Of a stretch of 8,167 nucleotides of DNA, positions 1-6,432 are shown in pieces. The stretch covers positions 1 through 8,167 of the forward strand of contig JAISRW010000018.1 in NCBI GenBank assembly GCA_031273405.1, in the 5' to 3' direction. The stretch's first letter is position 1. Every line of letters starts with the position of its first letter. Made by a program: the position numbers and the translations under genes. Source of the stretch: Treponema sp. (lineage in GTDB: Bacteria; Spirochaetota; Spirochaetia; Treponematales; Breznakiellaceae). Below the pieces are notes generated by a model. That model ran no database searches and had not been told where the DNA came from. It saw only the letters and a list, made by a program, of their open reading frames with translations.

Positions 1-1173
1 GTGCTGGCGGTTCCCCTCACCTACGATTCCGAGTCGGTTTTGAATTTCCTGGACAGCCTTGGGGACTTTTCCGTTACCGGTACGGGAACCAACCTGGAAT
101 CCCTCGTCGACGCCGCTGCCGCCGCGTTCAGGGACGACTCGCCCAGCCGCCGGGAAATCATCCTCTTTTCCGACGGCGAAGCCCTCTCGGGTTCCCTGGA
201 GGGGGCGGCCAACCGGGCCCGGAGCCGGGGCGTTACTCTGAGCGCCGTCGGCCTGGGCTCCGACGAGGGCGGACAGGTACCGGCGGGCCCCGGAGCCCCG
301 GATGGTTTCCTCCTCTCCGAAGGCGTCCCGGTGATAAGCGCCCGGCGGAGCGATCTCCTGAAACGGGCGGCGGAAAAATCCGGCGGCTTCTATGCGGACG
401 GCAACCGGGACGAGGCGGCGCAGAGGGCGGCCGATTATATACGCTCCCTTTCAGCCGAGTCCGCCCTCATCGGTCACCGCCGGGAGTCCAGGCCGAGGTG
501 GCGTCTTTTCGTCCTCCTTGCCCTGGCAAGCTTCGGCCTTTCCCGGCTGCTGTCATTCAGCCGCAGAAAGGCCAAAACCGCCCTGATCCTAGGCTGTGTT
601 TTTTCCCTCCTAGGCTCCTCCTGTTCGGGGATTCAGGGAAAACTTTACGTCATGGAAGGCAACTTTTTCAACTCCCGGGGGATGTATACCCAGGCGATAG
701 ATTCTTACCTCAAGGCGCTGGACTATCCCGGCGCGGCCCCTTACGGGGAATACGGCCTGGGATCCGCCTACTCCGCTCTGGAAGAGGGGAAAGCCGCCCT
801 GGAACGCTACGGGAAAGCGGCAAAGGAATTGGGAGACCAGCGAGACAATCACCATGAATTGCTGTACCGTATTCATTATAACTCGGGGATCATTCATTTT
901 GAGGAAGGGGATTACGGCAAAGCCGCGAAAGCCTTTAAGAAGGCCCTGGAGATAGACGGCGGCCGCATTGAGGCCAAACGTAATCTGGAACTGAGCCTTC
1001 TCACCCTCTCCCGTAACGCCGGCCCCCAGGCGGCCGCGCCTTCGGCGAATGCAGGGGAAGGTGGAGAAGCCGGGACCTCCGCCCTCTTTGAGTATCTCCG
1101 CAAAAAAGAGCAGGAGCAATGGAAAAGCAGGGAATGGCAGGCCGAACCCGGCCCCGCCGGCCCGGACTATTGA
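1..1173 (+). CDS. BatB-like VWA domain protein fused to C-terminal TPR region (5' partial)
   Basis: The reading frame is already open at base 1, and a VWA domain is entered partway through, so the true start lies upstream and the GTG at base 1 is probably internal. Residues 1-150 are the second half of a VWA domain. GTGTNL (27-32) carries the MIDAS threonine region and REIILFSDGE (51-60) carries the aspartate at 58; the DxSxS part of the metal site must lie upstream. Two hydrophobic segments follow, at about 167-186 and 192-208, with a basic stretch between them. The second ends in LLGSSC, which resembles a lipobox but lies mid-protein. Residues 218-335 contain three TPR-like helix pairs (for example YGKAAKAFKKALEI at 305-318), and the tail to residue 390 is Gly/Ala/Pro-rich and charged. 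Known family role: Bat proteins are membrane VWA/TPR proteins of spirochaetes and Bacteroidetes, linked to stress tolerance or envelope assembly; the mechanism is unsettled. No BatD-like gene follows, so this may be the last gene of its operon. Confidence 0.75.
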   Translation: MLAVPLTYDSESVLNFLDSLGDFSVTGTGTNLESLVDAAAAAFRDDSPSRREIILFSDGEALSGSLEGAANRARSRGVTLSAVGLGSDEGGQVPAGPGAPDGFLLSEGVPVISARRSDLLKRAAEKSGGFYADGNRDEAAQRAADYIRSLSAESALIGHRRESRPRWRLFVLLALASFGLSRLLSFSRRKAKTALILGCVFSLLGSSCSGIQGKLYVMEGNFFNSRGMYTQAIDSYLKALDYPGAAPYGEYGLGSAYSALEEGKAALERYGKAAKELGDQRDNHHELLYRIHYNSGIIHFEEGDYGKAAKAFKKALEIDGGRIEAKRNLELSLLTLSRNAGPQAAAPSANAGEGGEAGTSALFEYLRKKEQEQWKSREWQAEPGPAGPDY

Positions 1174-1179
1174 AAGGTT

Positions 1180-1196
1180 CGCGGTTTGCCGCGTTT
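1180..1196 (+). terminator. weak terminator-like hairpin after the VWA/TPR gene
   Basis: CGCGG (1180-1184) pairs with CCGCG (1189-1193) across the loop TTTG, followed by only three T residues. It lies 7 bases after the TGA stop of the VWA/TPR gene. The position suits a terminator, but the stem is short and the T-tract is poor. Confidence 0.3.
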
Positions 1197-1370
1197 CGCG
1201 CACATTCCGGCTCTTTCGAGTATGCTTTGAATCACATCATCGACCGCAGAGACTCATTCGACAGTCTCAACGAGTCTGTTAACGCGCGAACCTCGGGTTC
1301 GACGGGTCTTGCGGCTCTCGGGGTTCCGGCCGCGATTACCGTCCCGCGGTTATCGGTATATGCATGCCAA

Positions 1371-1396
1371 GGGTTCAGGGTATGAACCCCGCTTTT
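1371..1396 (+). terminator. candidate intrinsic terminator upstream of the transporter promoter
   Basis: GGGTTCA (1371-1377) pairs perfectly with TGAACCC (1383-1389) around a 5-base loop. CGC and four T residues (1393-1396) follow. It would end transcription from the left, about 30 bases before the promoter at 1425. The T-tract is short and offset by three bases, so efficiency is uncertain. Confidence 0.4.
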
Positions 1397-1424
1397 AGAT
1401 AGTGCTTTTCGGAAGAGATTCATA

Positions 1425-1453
1425 TTTACAAAACCGGATAATTGGTATATAAA
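1425..1453 (+). promoter_or_regulatory. sigma70-type promoter for the transporter operon
   Basis: TTTACA (1425-1430) and TATAAA (1448-1453) match the -35 and -10 consensus at the ideal 17-base spacing, in an AT-rich island within GC-rich surroundings. Transcription would start near 1460, which gives an untranslated leader of about 250 nt before the first permease. No operator is identified. Confidence 0.5.
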
Positions 1454-1458
1454 TTTTC

Positions 1459-1625
1459 CTTGGGCAAAATCAATAAACCCAAGAACCCGTTCATGCGGGG
1501 GAGGCAGAGCTCAGACCGTAGGTCTGACGAATCTTCGGTTTCGAACCGAAGGTTCAGCGGGGTATGATTGTTCTCATAAGGCATTGGATTCGTGTTTAAT
1601 ACCTTATGGACGCCCCAGAAGGGCG
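1459..1625 (+). promoter_or_regulatory. structured 5' leader: six consecutive stem-loops
   Basis: Six hairpins follow one another with little spacer. They are CTTGGG/CCCAAG (1459-1464 with 1478-1483), CCCG/CGGG (1486-1489 with 1496-1499), TCAGACC/GGTCTGA (1511-1517 with 1521-1527, loop GTA), CTTCGGTT/AACCGAAG (1533-1540 with 1544-1551, loop TCG), CATAAGG/CCTTATG (1575-1581 with 1602-1608, extended inward by ATT/AAT after one mismatch), and CGCCC/GGGCG (1611-1615 with 1621-1625). I do not recognise a known riboswitch class; in particular the conserved purine-riboswitch core is not visible. It could be an undescribed cis-regulatory RNA or a piece of a dispersed palindromic repeat. Confidence 0.4.
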
Positions 1626-1667
1626 GGGCATTAAACCCTCGCCACGAATAAAGCTGAATGTAGTTGG

Positions 1668-1694
1668 CCGTCGCCGGTAAAGCCGGGCGGTTTT
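1668..1694 (+). promoter_or_regulatory. possible attenuator stem next to the operon's first RBS
   Basis: CCG (1668-1670) and CCGG (1674-1677) can pair with CCGG (1683-1686) and CGG (1688-1690) around the loop TAAAG, with a small internal loop. TTTT follows at 1691-1694, three bases before the ribosome binding site. GGGCG at 1685-1689 is the same word as GGGCG at 1621-1625, so either copy could pair with CGCCC at 1611-1615, giving two mutually exclusive folds. Stem and T-tract are both short. Confidence 0.28.
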
Positions 1695-1711
1695 GCTGAG
1701 GGGGATTGGTG

Positions 1712-2803
1712 ATGGCAGACGCAAACACCATCGGGAATTTCATAAAACGGTGCAAGTTTTTGCTGGTACCGGTAACATCGGTTCTTTTTGCCTTCCTGAC
1801 CGGGGGGATAATTATCGCCCTTTTCGGCTTTGATCCCCTGGAAGCCGGCCTTAACCTGCTTATGGGGTCTTTCGGAAGCCTGAACGCCATCGGCGAGTCC
1901 CTGGTAAAAACCACACCCCTCATCTTTACCGGCCTGGCCTACGCCTTGGCGGCCCGTTGCGGGATGGTCAACATAGGCGCAGAGGGGCAGCTCTATATGG
2001 GCGGGTTCCTCTCTACCCTGACGGGGGTTTACCTCACCAATCTACCCGGAGCCATCCATCTGCCCCTTGCGGTATTGGCCGGCTTCATAGGCGGCGGCTT
2101 ATGGGGGCTTTTGGCCGGGTGGCTCAAAGTAAAGTTCGGCGCCAGCGAGGTTATCACCACCATCATGCTCAATTATATCGCCCAATACTGGGTGGGCTTC
2201 CTGGTTTCAGGCCCCATGAAGGAGCCTCCCGGCGCCTTTCCCCAGACCATGCCCATAGCCGGGACGGCGGTGCTGCCCCGTCTGATCCCCGGTACAAGGC
2301 TTCATCTCGGTATAGTCCTGGCTCTTTTTTGCGTTTACATTTTTTACTTTTTCCTCTGGAAAACCACCACGGGCTACGAAACTAGGGTGGTAGGAATGAA
2401 TCAGGACGCCGCCCTTTACGCCGGGATGAACCCCTCCAAAAACATACTCCTGGGCATGTTCTTGGCCGGAGCTTTTGCCGGACTTGCGGGGACCTGCGAA
2501 ATCCTGGGCATCCAGCGGAGGATGATTGCCAATTTTTCCCCGGGCTACGGCTTCGACGGAATCGCCGTGGCTCTCCTGGGGCAGAACACCCCCGTAGGTA
2601 TTATCCTGGCGGCCTTTCTTTTCGGGATGATCCGGGCCGGAGCGAATCTCATGCAGATGGTTTCCAAGGTTCCCGTGTCGGTGGTCTATATCATCCAGGC
2701 CCTGGTGATTCTCTTCGTCATAGGCAGCAGCGTTATTGTCATTCTCCAGCGGAAAGGGGCTGTGAGAAAAGCGGCCCGGGAAGATTCAGGGGAGGGAAGA
2801 TAA
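1712..2803 (+). CDS. BMP-type ABC importer permease 1 (BPD_transp_2 family)
   Basis: Inner-membrane permease of a purine nucleoside-type ABC importer, 363 residues from the chosen start. I chose the ATG at 1712 because GAGGGGG (1698-1704) sits 7 bases upstream; in-frame TTG and GTG codons at 1706 and 1709 are too close to that site. The protein is strongly hydrophobic with about nine membrane segments, roughly at 17-40, 62-84, 92-112, 117-138, 147-166, 198-216, 244-264, 281-308 and 322-346. Family marks include the NIGAEGQ motif (87-93), the conserved stretch GASEVITTIMLNYIA (143-157), the cytoplasmic GMN...YAGMN segment (228-240) and a basic C-terminal tail. In known BMP systems two different permeases form the channel, and the next gene encodes the partner, starting directly at this gene's stop. 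The substrate cannot be read from the permease alone. Confidence 0.92.
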   Translation: MADANTIGNFIKRCKFLLVPVTSVLFAFLTGGIIIALFGFDPLEAGLNLLMGSFGSLNAIGESLVKTTPLIFTGLAYALAARCGMVNIGAEGQLYMGGFLSTLTGVYLTNLPGAIHLPLAVLAGFIGGGLWGLLAGWLKVKFGASEVITTIMLNYIAQYWVGFLVSGPMKEPPGAFPQTMPIAGTAVLPRLIPGTRLHLGIVLALFCVYIFYFFLWKTTTGYETRVVGMNQDAALYAGMNPSKNILLGMFLAGAFAGLAGTCEILGIQRRMIANFSPGYGFDGIAVALLGQNTPVGIILAAFLFGMIRAGANLMQMVSKVPVSVVYIIQALVILFVIGSSVIVILQRKGAVRKAAREDSGEGR

Positions 2804-3739
2804 ATGTTTACCCAGATCTGTAATTTTATTGCCGCCGATATCAGGACGGCCATGCCTATCATGATCGCCGCCCTGGGCCTGGTTTTCAGCGAACGGGCCG
2901 GGGTTGTCAACATAGGCGCCGAGGGTATCCTGCTCTTCGGTTCCCTGGCGGGGGTTGTGGCTTCCTGGTATTCAGGAAGCGCCTGGATTGGCCTGGTCTT
3001 TGCCATGCTGACCGGGGGGATTATCGCGCTGGTCTTCGCCTACCTCACCGTCAGCCTCTATGCCAACCAGGTGGTAGTCGGGGCGGCCATAAATATCCTT
3101 GCCCTGGGAACAACAACTTCTCTTAACCGTATCATCTTCGGGGTAAACGCGGCGCCGCCGAAAATCGCGTCCTTCGCAAACATTCAACTGCCCGAATTCA
3201 TACGCGGCATACCCTTTATAGGCGGGGGAGTGTCCACCATTTTTTCCCAGAATATTCTCGTTTATAGTACCTTTCTGCTTATCATCCCCATTGCCCATTT
3301 TGTTATGTTTAAAACGGAACTGGGCTTAAACATACGGGGGGTAGGGGAACATCCCAAGGCCTGCGATACCGTGGGAATCAACGTGTACAAGATACGTTAC
3401 GGGACCATTATCGTAAGCGGCCTCTTTTGCGGGGCCGCGGGGGCCTATGTGTCCCTGGGGCTCCTGAGTTTCTTTATGGAAGACATGATAGCCGGCCGCG
3501 GCTTTATCGCCCTGGCCGCCGTAGCCTTCGGCAAGTATACGCCCCTGGGGATCATGGGGGCGTCTCTTCTCTTCGGAGGCGGCCTTGCCCTGGAATCCCG
3601 CCTCCAGGCCCTGGGGACCGGGATACCCTATCAATTCTTCCTGATGATTCCCTATATCCTGACCATTCTCGCGCTGGTTGGTTTCGCCGGTAAAAACAAG
3701 GGCCCCGCCGCCGGCGGCACCCCTTACCTGAAAGAATAG
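2804..3739 (+). CDS. BMP-type ABC importer permease 2 (BPD_transp_2 family)
   Basis: Second inner-membrane permease, 311 residues, the usual length for this shorter partner. Its ATG follows the TAA of permease 1 with no gap, and GGAGGG (2791-2796) lies 7 bases upstream inside the previous gene, so the two are very likely translationally coupled. The protein carries the same NIGAEG motif (36-41), preceded by FSERAGVV. It has about eight hydrophobic segments, and the family-typical GRGFIALAAVAFGKYTPLG stretch (231-249) near the C-terminus. The cytoplasmic GLNIRGVGEHPKACDTVGI segment (174-192) corresponds to the loop that contacts the ATPase in related importers. It is distinctly shorter than permease 1, consistent with a heterodimeric channel. 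The assignment to the importer is secure; purine nucleoside specificity is inferred from the whole operon. Confidence 0.92.
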   Translation: MFTQICNFIAADIRTAMPIMIAALGLVFSERAGVVNIGAEGILLFGSLAGVVASWYSGSAWIGLVFAMLTGGIIALVFAYLTVSLYANQVVVGAAINILALGTTTSLNRIIFGVNAAPPKIASFANIQLPEFIRGIPFIGGGVSTIFSQNILVYSTFLLIIPIAHFVMFKTELGLNIRGVGEHPKACDTVGINVYKIRYGTIIVSGLFCGAAGAYVSLGLLSFFMEDMIAGRGFIALAAVAFGKYTPLGIMGASLLFGGGLALESRLQALGTGIPYQFFLMIPYILTILALVGFAGKNKGPAAGGTPYLKE

Positions 3740-3750
3740 GAGAACCTGAT

Positions 3751-5298
3751 ATGGCGGAAACTGCTTCCTGTCTGCTGGAAATGCGGAATATTTGCAAATA
3801 CTTCTCCGGGGTCCGGGCGAATCATAATATCAACCTGGAGATAAGCCGCGGAGAGGTCCATGCCCTGCTGGGAGAAAACGGGGCGGGCAAGACCACCCTC
3901 ATGAATATACTCTACGGGCTTTACGCTCCCACGTCGGGAGAGATTTTCTGGAAGGGCCAAAAGATCGAAATAAAAAGCCCCAAGAACGCTATCGATCTGG
4001 GCATAGGCATGGTCCACCAGCATTTTATGCTTATCCCCGCCCTGTCGGTGGTGGAAAACGTGGTCCTGGGCACTAAAAACAAAAGGCGGGGCCTCCTGAA
4101 CCTTGAAGGGGCCGCGGAGACCCTGGTTTCCCTGGCCGGGCAATATAACATGCGGATAGATCCCTGGGCCAGGGTCTCCCAGCTTACCGTGGGGCAGCAG
4201 CAGAGGCTCGAAATCCTCAAAGCCCTGTACAAGGGCGCGGATCTTCTCATTCTGGACGAGCCCACGGCGGTACTGACCCCCCAGGAAGTGGAAGAACTTT
4301 TTCTGATGATCAAAAAACTCACCGGCGAAAATCATACGGTTATTTTTATCAGCCACAAATTAAACGAGATCATGGCGGTCTGCGAAAGGGTAACGGTGCT
4401 TAGTCAGGGCGAAACGGTAAAGACCCTGGATACCAAAGACACGGACCGGCACGGGCTGGCGCGATTCATGATAGGCCGGGACCTGTCCGCGGCTGTTGAG
4501 AAAAAGCCCCTAGCTCCCAAAAATAAAATTCTTGAGGTTCGGGAACTTAACTGTTTTAACAGTAAAGGCGTCAGGGCAATAAAAAACGTCTCTTTTGATC
4601 TCCGGGGAGGAGAAATTTTAGGTGTCGCCGGGGTTGACGGCAACGGGCAGCGAGAGTTGGTAGACGCCCTTACCGGCCTTTGCCCCATTGAGTCGGGCCA
4701 TATATTGATCAACGGTTATGACGTAACCAATCGTCCGCCCAGGGAAATACTGGAGTACAAGGTAGCCCATATTCCCGAAGACCGCCATAAACGGGGCATT
4801 GTCCTGTCCATGAACGTCAGGGAAAACATGATCCTGATGAACTATTACAAGGAGCCCGTATCGAAGCATAAGATACTGCGGGGCGACGTTATCGATTCCA
4901 TTTATGAAGGGCTGCTTAAAAAATATCAGATTAAAAGCCCCGGCGGCGACGAGCCGATAAAAAACCTTTCCGGCGGCAATCAGCAAAAAGTTGTGCTGGC
5001 CCGGGAATTGTCCAAATCCCCGGATCTTCTCATCGCCATGTATCCCATGCGGGGGCTGGACGTGGGGGCCTCCGAATACATACGCGGCCGGCTTCTCGAA
5101 GAGCGGGACAGGGGCTGCGCGGTGCTGCTCATATCCACAGAGCTGGAAGAGATTATTTCTTTAAGCGACAGGATATGCGTGCTTTATGAAGGAGAAATCA
5201 TGGGAGAACTGCCCGCCTCCGGCGCGGACATACAACGGATCGGCCTCATGATGGCGGGAGCGAAGAAGGAAGCCGCCAATCACGCTGCGGCTGAATAG
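3751..5298 (+). CDS. ABC importer ATPase with two nucleotide-binding domains, BMP/nucleoside type
   Basis: Cytoplasmic energy-coupling subunit, 515 residues with two fused ABC domains, as in sugar and nucleoside importers of the RbsA/NupO type. Domain 1 has Walker A GENGAGKTT (41-49), Q-loop Q90, the altered signature LTVGQQQ (145-151), Walker B LLILDEPTA (165-173) with catalytic E170, and switch H202. Domain 2 has a degenerate P-loop GVDGNGQ (294-300) lacking the Lys-Ser/Thr pair, a canonical LSGGNQQ signature (406-412), a Walker B-like segment ending MYPMRGLD (430-437) with no catalytic Glu, and Thr463 in place of the switch His. Such asymmetry is normal for this subfamily, in which the usual wording is near AAQPTRGLD, so MYPM is a local variation. 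The RBS AGGAG (3738-3742) overlaps the stop of permease 2, with an 11-base gap between the genes. The order permease-permease-ATPase-binding protein supports a single operon. Confidence 0.95.
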   Translation: MAETASCLLEMRNICKYFSGVRANHNINLEISRGEVHALLGENGAGKTTLMNILYGLYAPTSGEIFWKGQKIEIKSPKNAIDLGIGMVHQHFMLIPALSVVENVVLGTKNKRRGLLNLEGAAETLVSLAGQYNMRIDPWARVSQLTVGQQQRLEILKALYKGADLLILDEPTAVLTPQEVEELFLMIKKLTGENHTVIFISHKLNEIMAVCERVTVLSQGETVKTLDTKDTDRHGLARFMIGRDLSAAVEKKPLAPKNKILEVRELNCFNSKGVRAIKNVSFDLRGGEILGVAGVDGNGQRELVDALTGLCPIESGHILINGYDVTNRPPREILEYKVAHIPEDRHKRGIVLSMNVRENMILMNYYKEPVSKHKILRGDVIDSIYEGLLKKYQIKSPGGDEPIKNLSGGNQQKVVLARELSKSPDLLIAMYPMRGLDVGASEYIRGRLLEERDRGCAVLLISTELEEIISLSDRICVLYEGEIMGELPASGADIQRIGLMMAGAKKEAANHAAAE

Positions 5299-5316
5299 TT
5301 ACGAAACAGGGAACAC

Positions 5317-5353
5317 CGGAGGATTTTCATTATAAAAACTGAAAATACCTCCG
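5317..5353 (+). promoter_or_regulatory. strong intercistronic hairpin before the binding-protein gene
   Basis: Bases 5317-5329 (CGGAGGATTTTCA) pair with 5340-5353 over 13 base pairs, with one bulged A at 5347 and a 10-base AT-rich loop. No T-tract follows, so it is not a classic terminator. It sits 18 bases after the ATPase stop and 24 bases before the binding-protein start, leaving that gene's RBS (5366-5371) free. In many importer operons such a stem stabilises or processes the mRNA so that more binding protein is made than membrane components; that role is inferred here. The left arm also hides a GGAGG word. Confidence 0.6.
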
Positions 5354-5377
5354 TAATTATACTCCAAGGAGAAGGTT

Positions 5378-6409
5378 ATGTTAAAGACAAGGAAAGAGAG
5401 ATTACTGACAGCGGCGATTGCCCTGGCGGTACTTGTGGCGGGAACCGCGGCGGCAGGCGGCGGTTCGCAATCAAAAGGCGGCGCTTCGTCCTACAAGGTG
5501 GGGCTTTTGATGTCCGGGCCCATGAATGACGGCGGCTGGAACGCCTCGGCTTATGAAGGGCTTACGGAAATCAAAAACAAATACCCCGATGTGCAAATCA
5601 GCTACCAGGAAGGCATTCCCGCCTCCGACTATGAGGAAATATTCAGGACCTACGCTTCCCAGGGCTATAACCTGGTTTTTGGGCACGGCTATGAATTCGG
5701 CGACGCCGCCCTCAAAGTGGCGAAGGATTTCCCTAACGTTAAATTCTGTGTCACCAGCACCGATGTCAGCGCCGCCCCCAATGTCAGTTCTATGTTGAAC
5801 AACTACCATGAAATGGGATACCTCCTGGGAGTTATCGCCGCGACCATGACAAAAACAAATGTCGTCGGCGCCATAGGGGGCATGGAGATTCCTTCGATTA
5901 CCGAAGCGCTTATTGCCTATGAAGTCGCGGTCAAATCGGAAAACCCCCAAATAAAGGTTATGTCGGTTTTAACGGGCACTTTTGAGGATGTGGCCAAGGC
6001 CAAGGAAACGGCCCTTACCATGATCGAGCAGGGGGCGGATATCATATTCCATGACGCGGATCAGTCCGGGTTCGGGGTATTCGAAGCCTGCAAGGAAAAG
6101 GGTGTTATGGCTCTGGGCTCCATTGCGGATCAGGCGAGTATTGAACCTAATACCATCCTGACCAGCGGTATCTGCTCCGTAGGGAAGGGTATGCTGGGGA
6201 TCTTCGAACTGGTACTCCAGGGAAAACTGGAACCAAAAAATTATGCCATGGGGGCCGCCCAGGGCGCGGTTTATGTCGCGCCTTTCCGCAATTTCGATTC
6301 CCAGGTTCCCCAGGCGCTCAAGGACAGGATTGCCAAAATAGAGGCGGATATGAAATCCGGGGCCTTTGACGCCGTCGCTTTTACCGAAAAGGGAAGAGCG
6401 TCGAGATAA
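5378..6409 (+). CDS. BMP-family (PnrA-like) periplasmic nucleoside-binding protein
   Basis: Substrate-binding component of the importer, 343 residues, close to the usual family length. The ATG at 5378 follows AAGGAG (5366-5371) at 6 bases. The N-terminus is a clear Sec signal: basic KTRKER (3-8), hydrophobic core about 9-22, then AGTAAAGGGSQ (21-31). No cysteine occurs in this region, so I predict signal peptidase I cleavage near Ala26 rather than lipidation, unlike treponemal PnrA, which is a lipoprotein. Family motifs are MNDGGWNASAYEGL (49-62), which replaces the common D-x-S-F-N form of the ligand loop, the GHGYEF strand (102-107), HEMGYLLGVIA (144-154), HDADQSGFGVFEACKEKG (225-242) and the late APFRNF segment (301-306). 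BMP proteins bind purine nucleosides in several bacteria; whether this one does is inferred. A hairpin upstream and a following deaminase gene frame its role in uptake and use. Confidence 0.93.
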   Translation: MLKTRKERLLTAAIALAVLVAGTAAAGGGSQSKGGASSYKVGLLMSGPMNDGGWNASAYEGLTEIKNKYPDVQISYQEGIPASDYEEIFRTYASQGYNLVFGHGYEFGDAALKVAKDFPNVKFCVTSTDVSAAPNVSSMLNNYHEMGYLLGVIAATMTKTNVVGAIGGMEIPSITEALIAYEVAVKSENPQIKVMSVLTGTFEDVAKAKETALTMIEQGADIIFHDADQSGFGVFEACKEKGVMALGSIADQASIEPNTILTSGICSVGKGMLGIFELVLQGKLEPKNYAMGAAQGAVYVAPFRNFDSQVPQALKDRIAKIEADMKSGAFDAVAFTEKGRASR

Positions 6410-6432
6410 CGAAAAAAACGCGGGAGGATACA

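Larger units (their letters stand above)
1174..1711. other. 538-base intergenic region rich in stem-loops
   Basis: I see no convincing gene on either strand: the open frames here are short, lack a good ribosome binding site and resemble no family I recognise. The stretch is packed with short inverted repeats. Stems before the promoter are at 1180-1193, 1250-1277, 1287-1301, 1330-1349 and 1371-1389. Stems after it are at 1459-1483, 1486-1499, 1511-1527, 1533-1551, 1575-1608 and 1611-1625. Several are built on the words GGTTC and GAACC. The region separates the Bat-type gene from the transporter operon and probably holds a terminator, a promoter and a long leader. Confidence 0.7.

Noticed and set aside
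1505..1560. tRNA-like look: a GGTTTCGAACC T-arm-like stem after a short stem-loop
   Set aside because: No acceptor stem, D-arm or anticodon arm of the right lengths can be drawn around it, so it is only a palindrome.
1493..1567. Possible 24-codon leader peptide from an ATG at 1493
   Set aside because: No ribosome binding site, a composition that simply follows the hairpins, and no run of regulatory codons typical of attenuator peptides.
1460..1711. Known purine riboswitch in the leader
   Set aside because: The conserved two-loop purine aptamer core is not visible. The hairpins do not form a three-way junction that I can recognise.
1426..1923. Long open frame on the minus strand covering the leader and the start of permease 1
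   Set aside because: Much of it is antisense to the clearly real permease. It resembles no known family, and its start has no convincing RBS.
5358..5363. TATACT as a -10 box for a separate promoter of the binding-protein gene
   Set aside because: No acceptable -35 sequence lies 16-18 bases upstream, and the start would fall inside the RBS.
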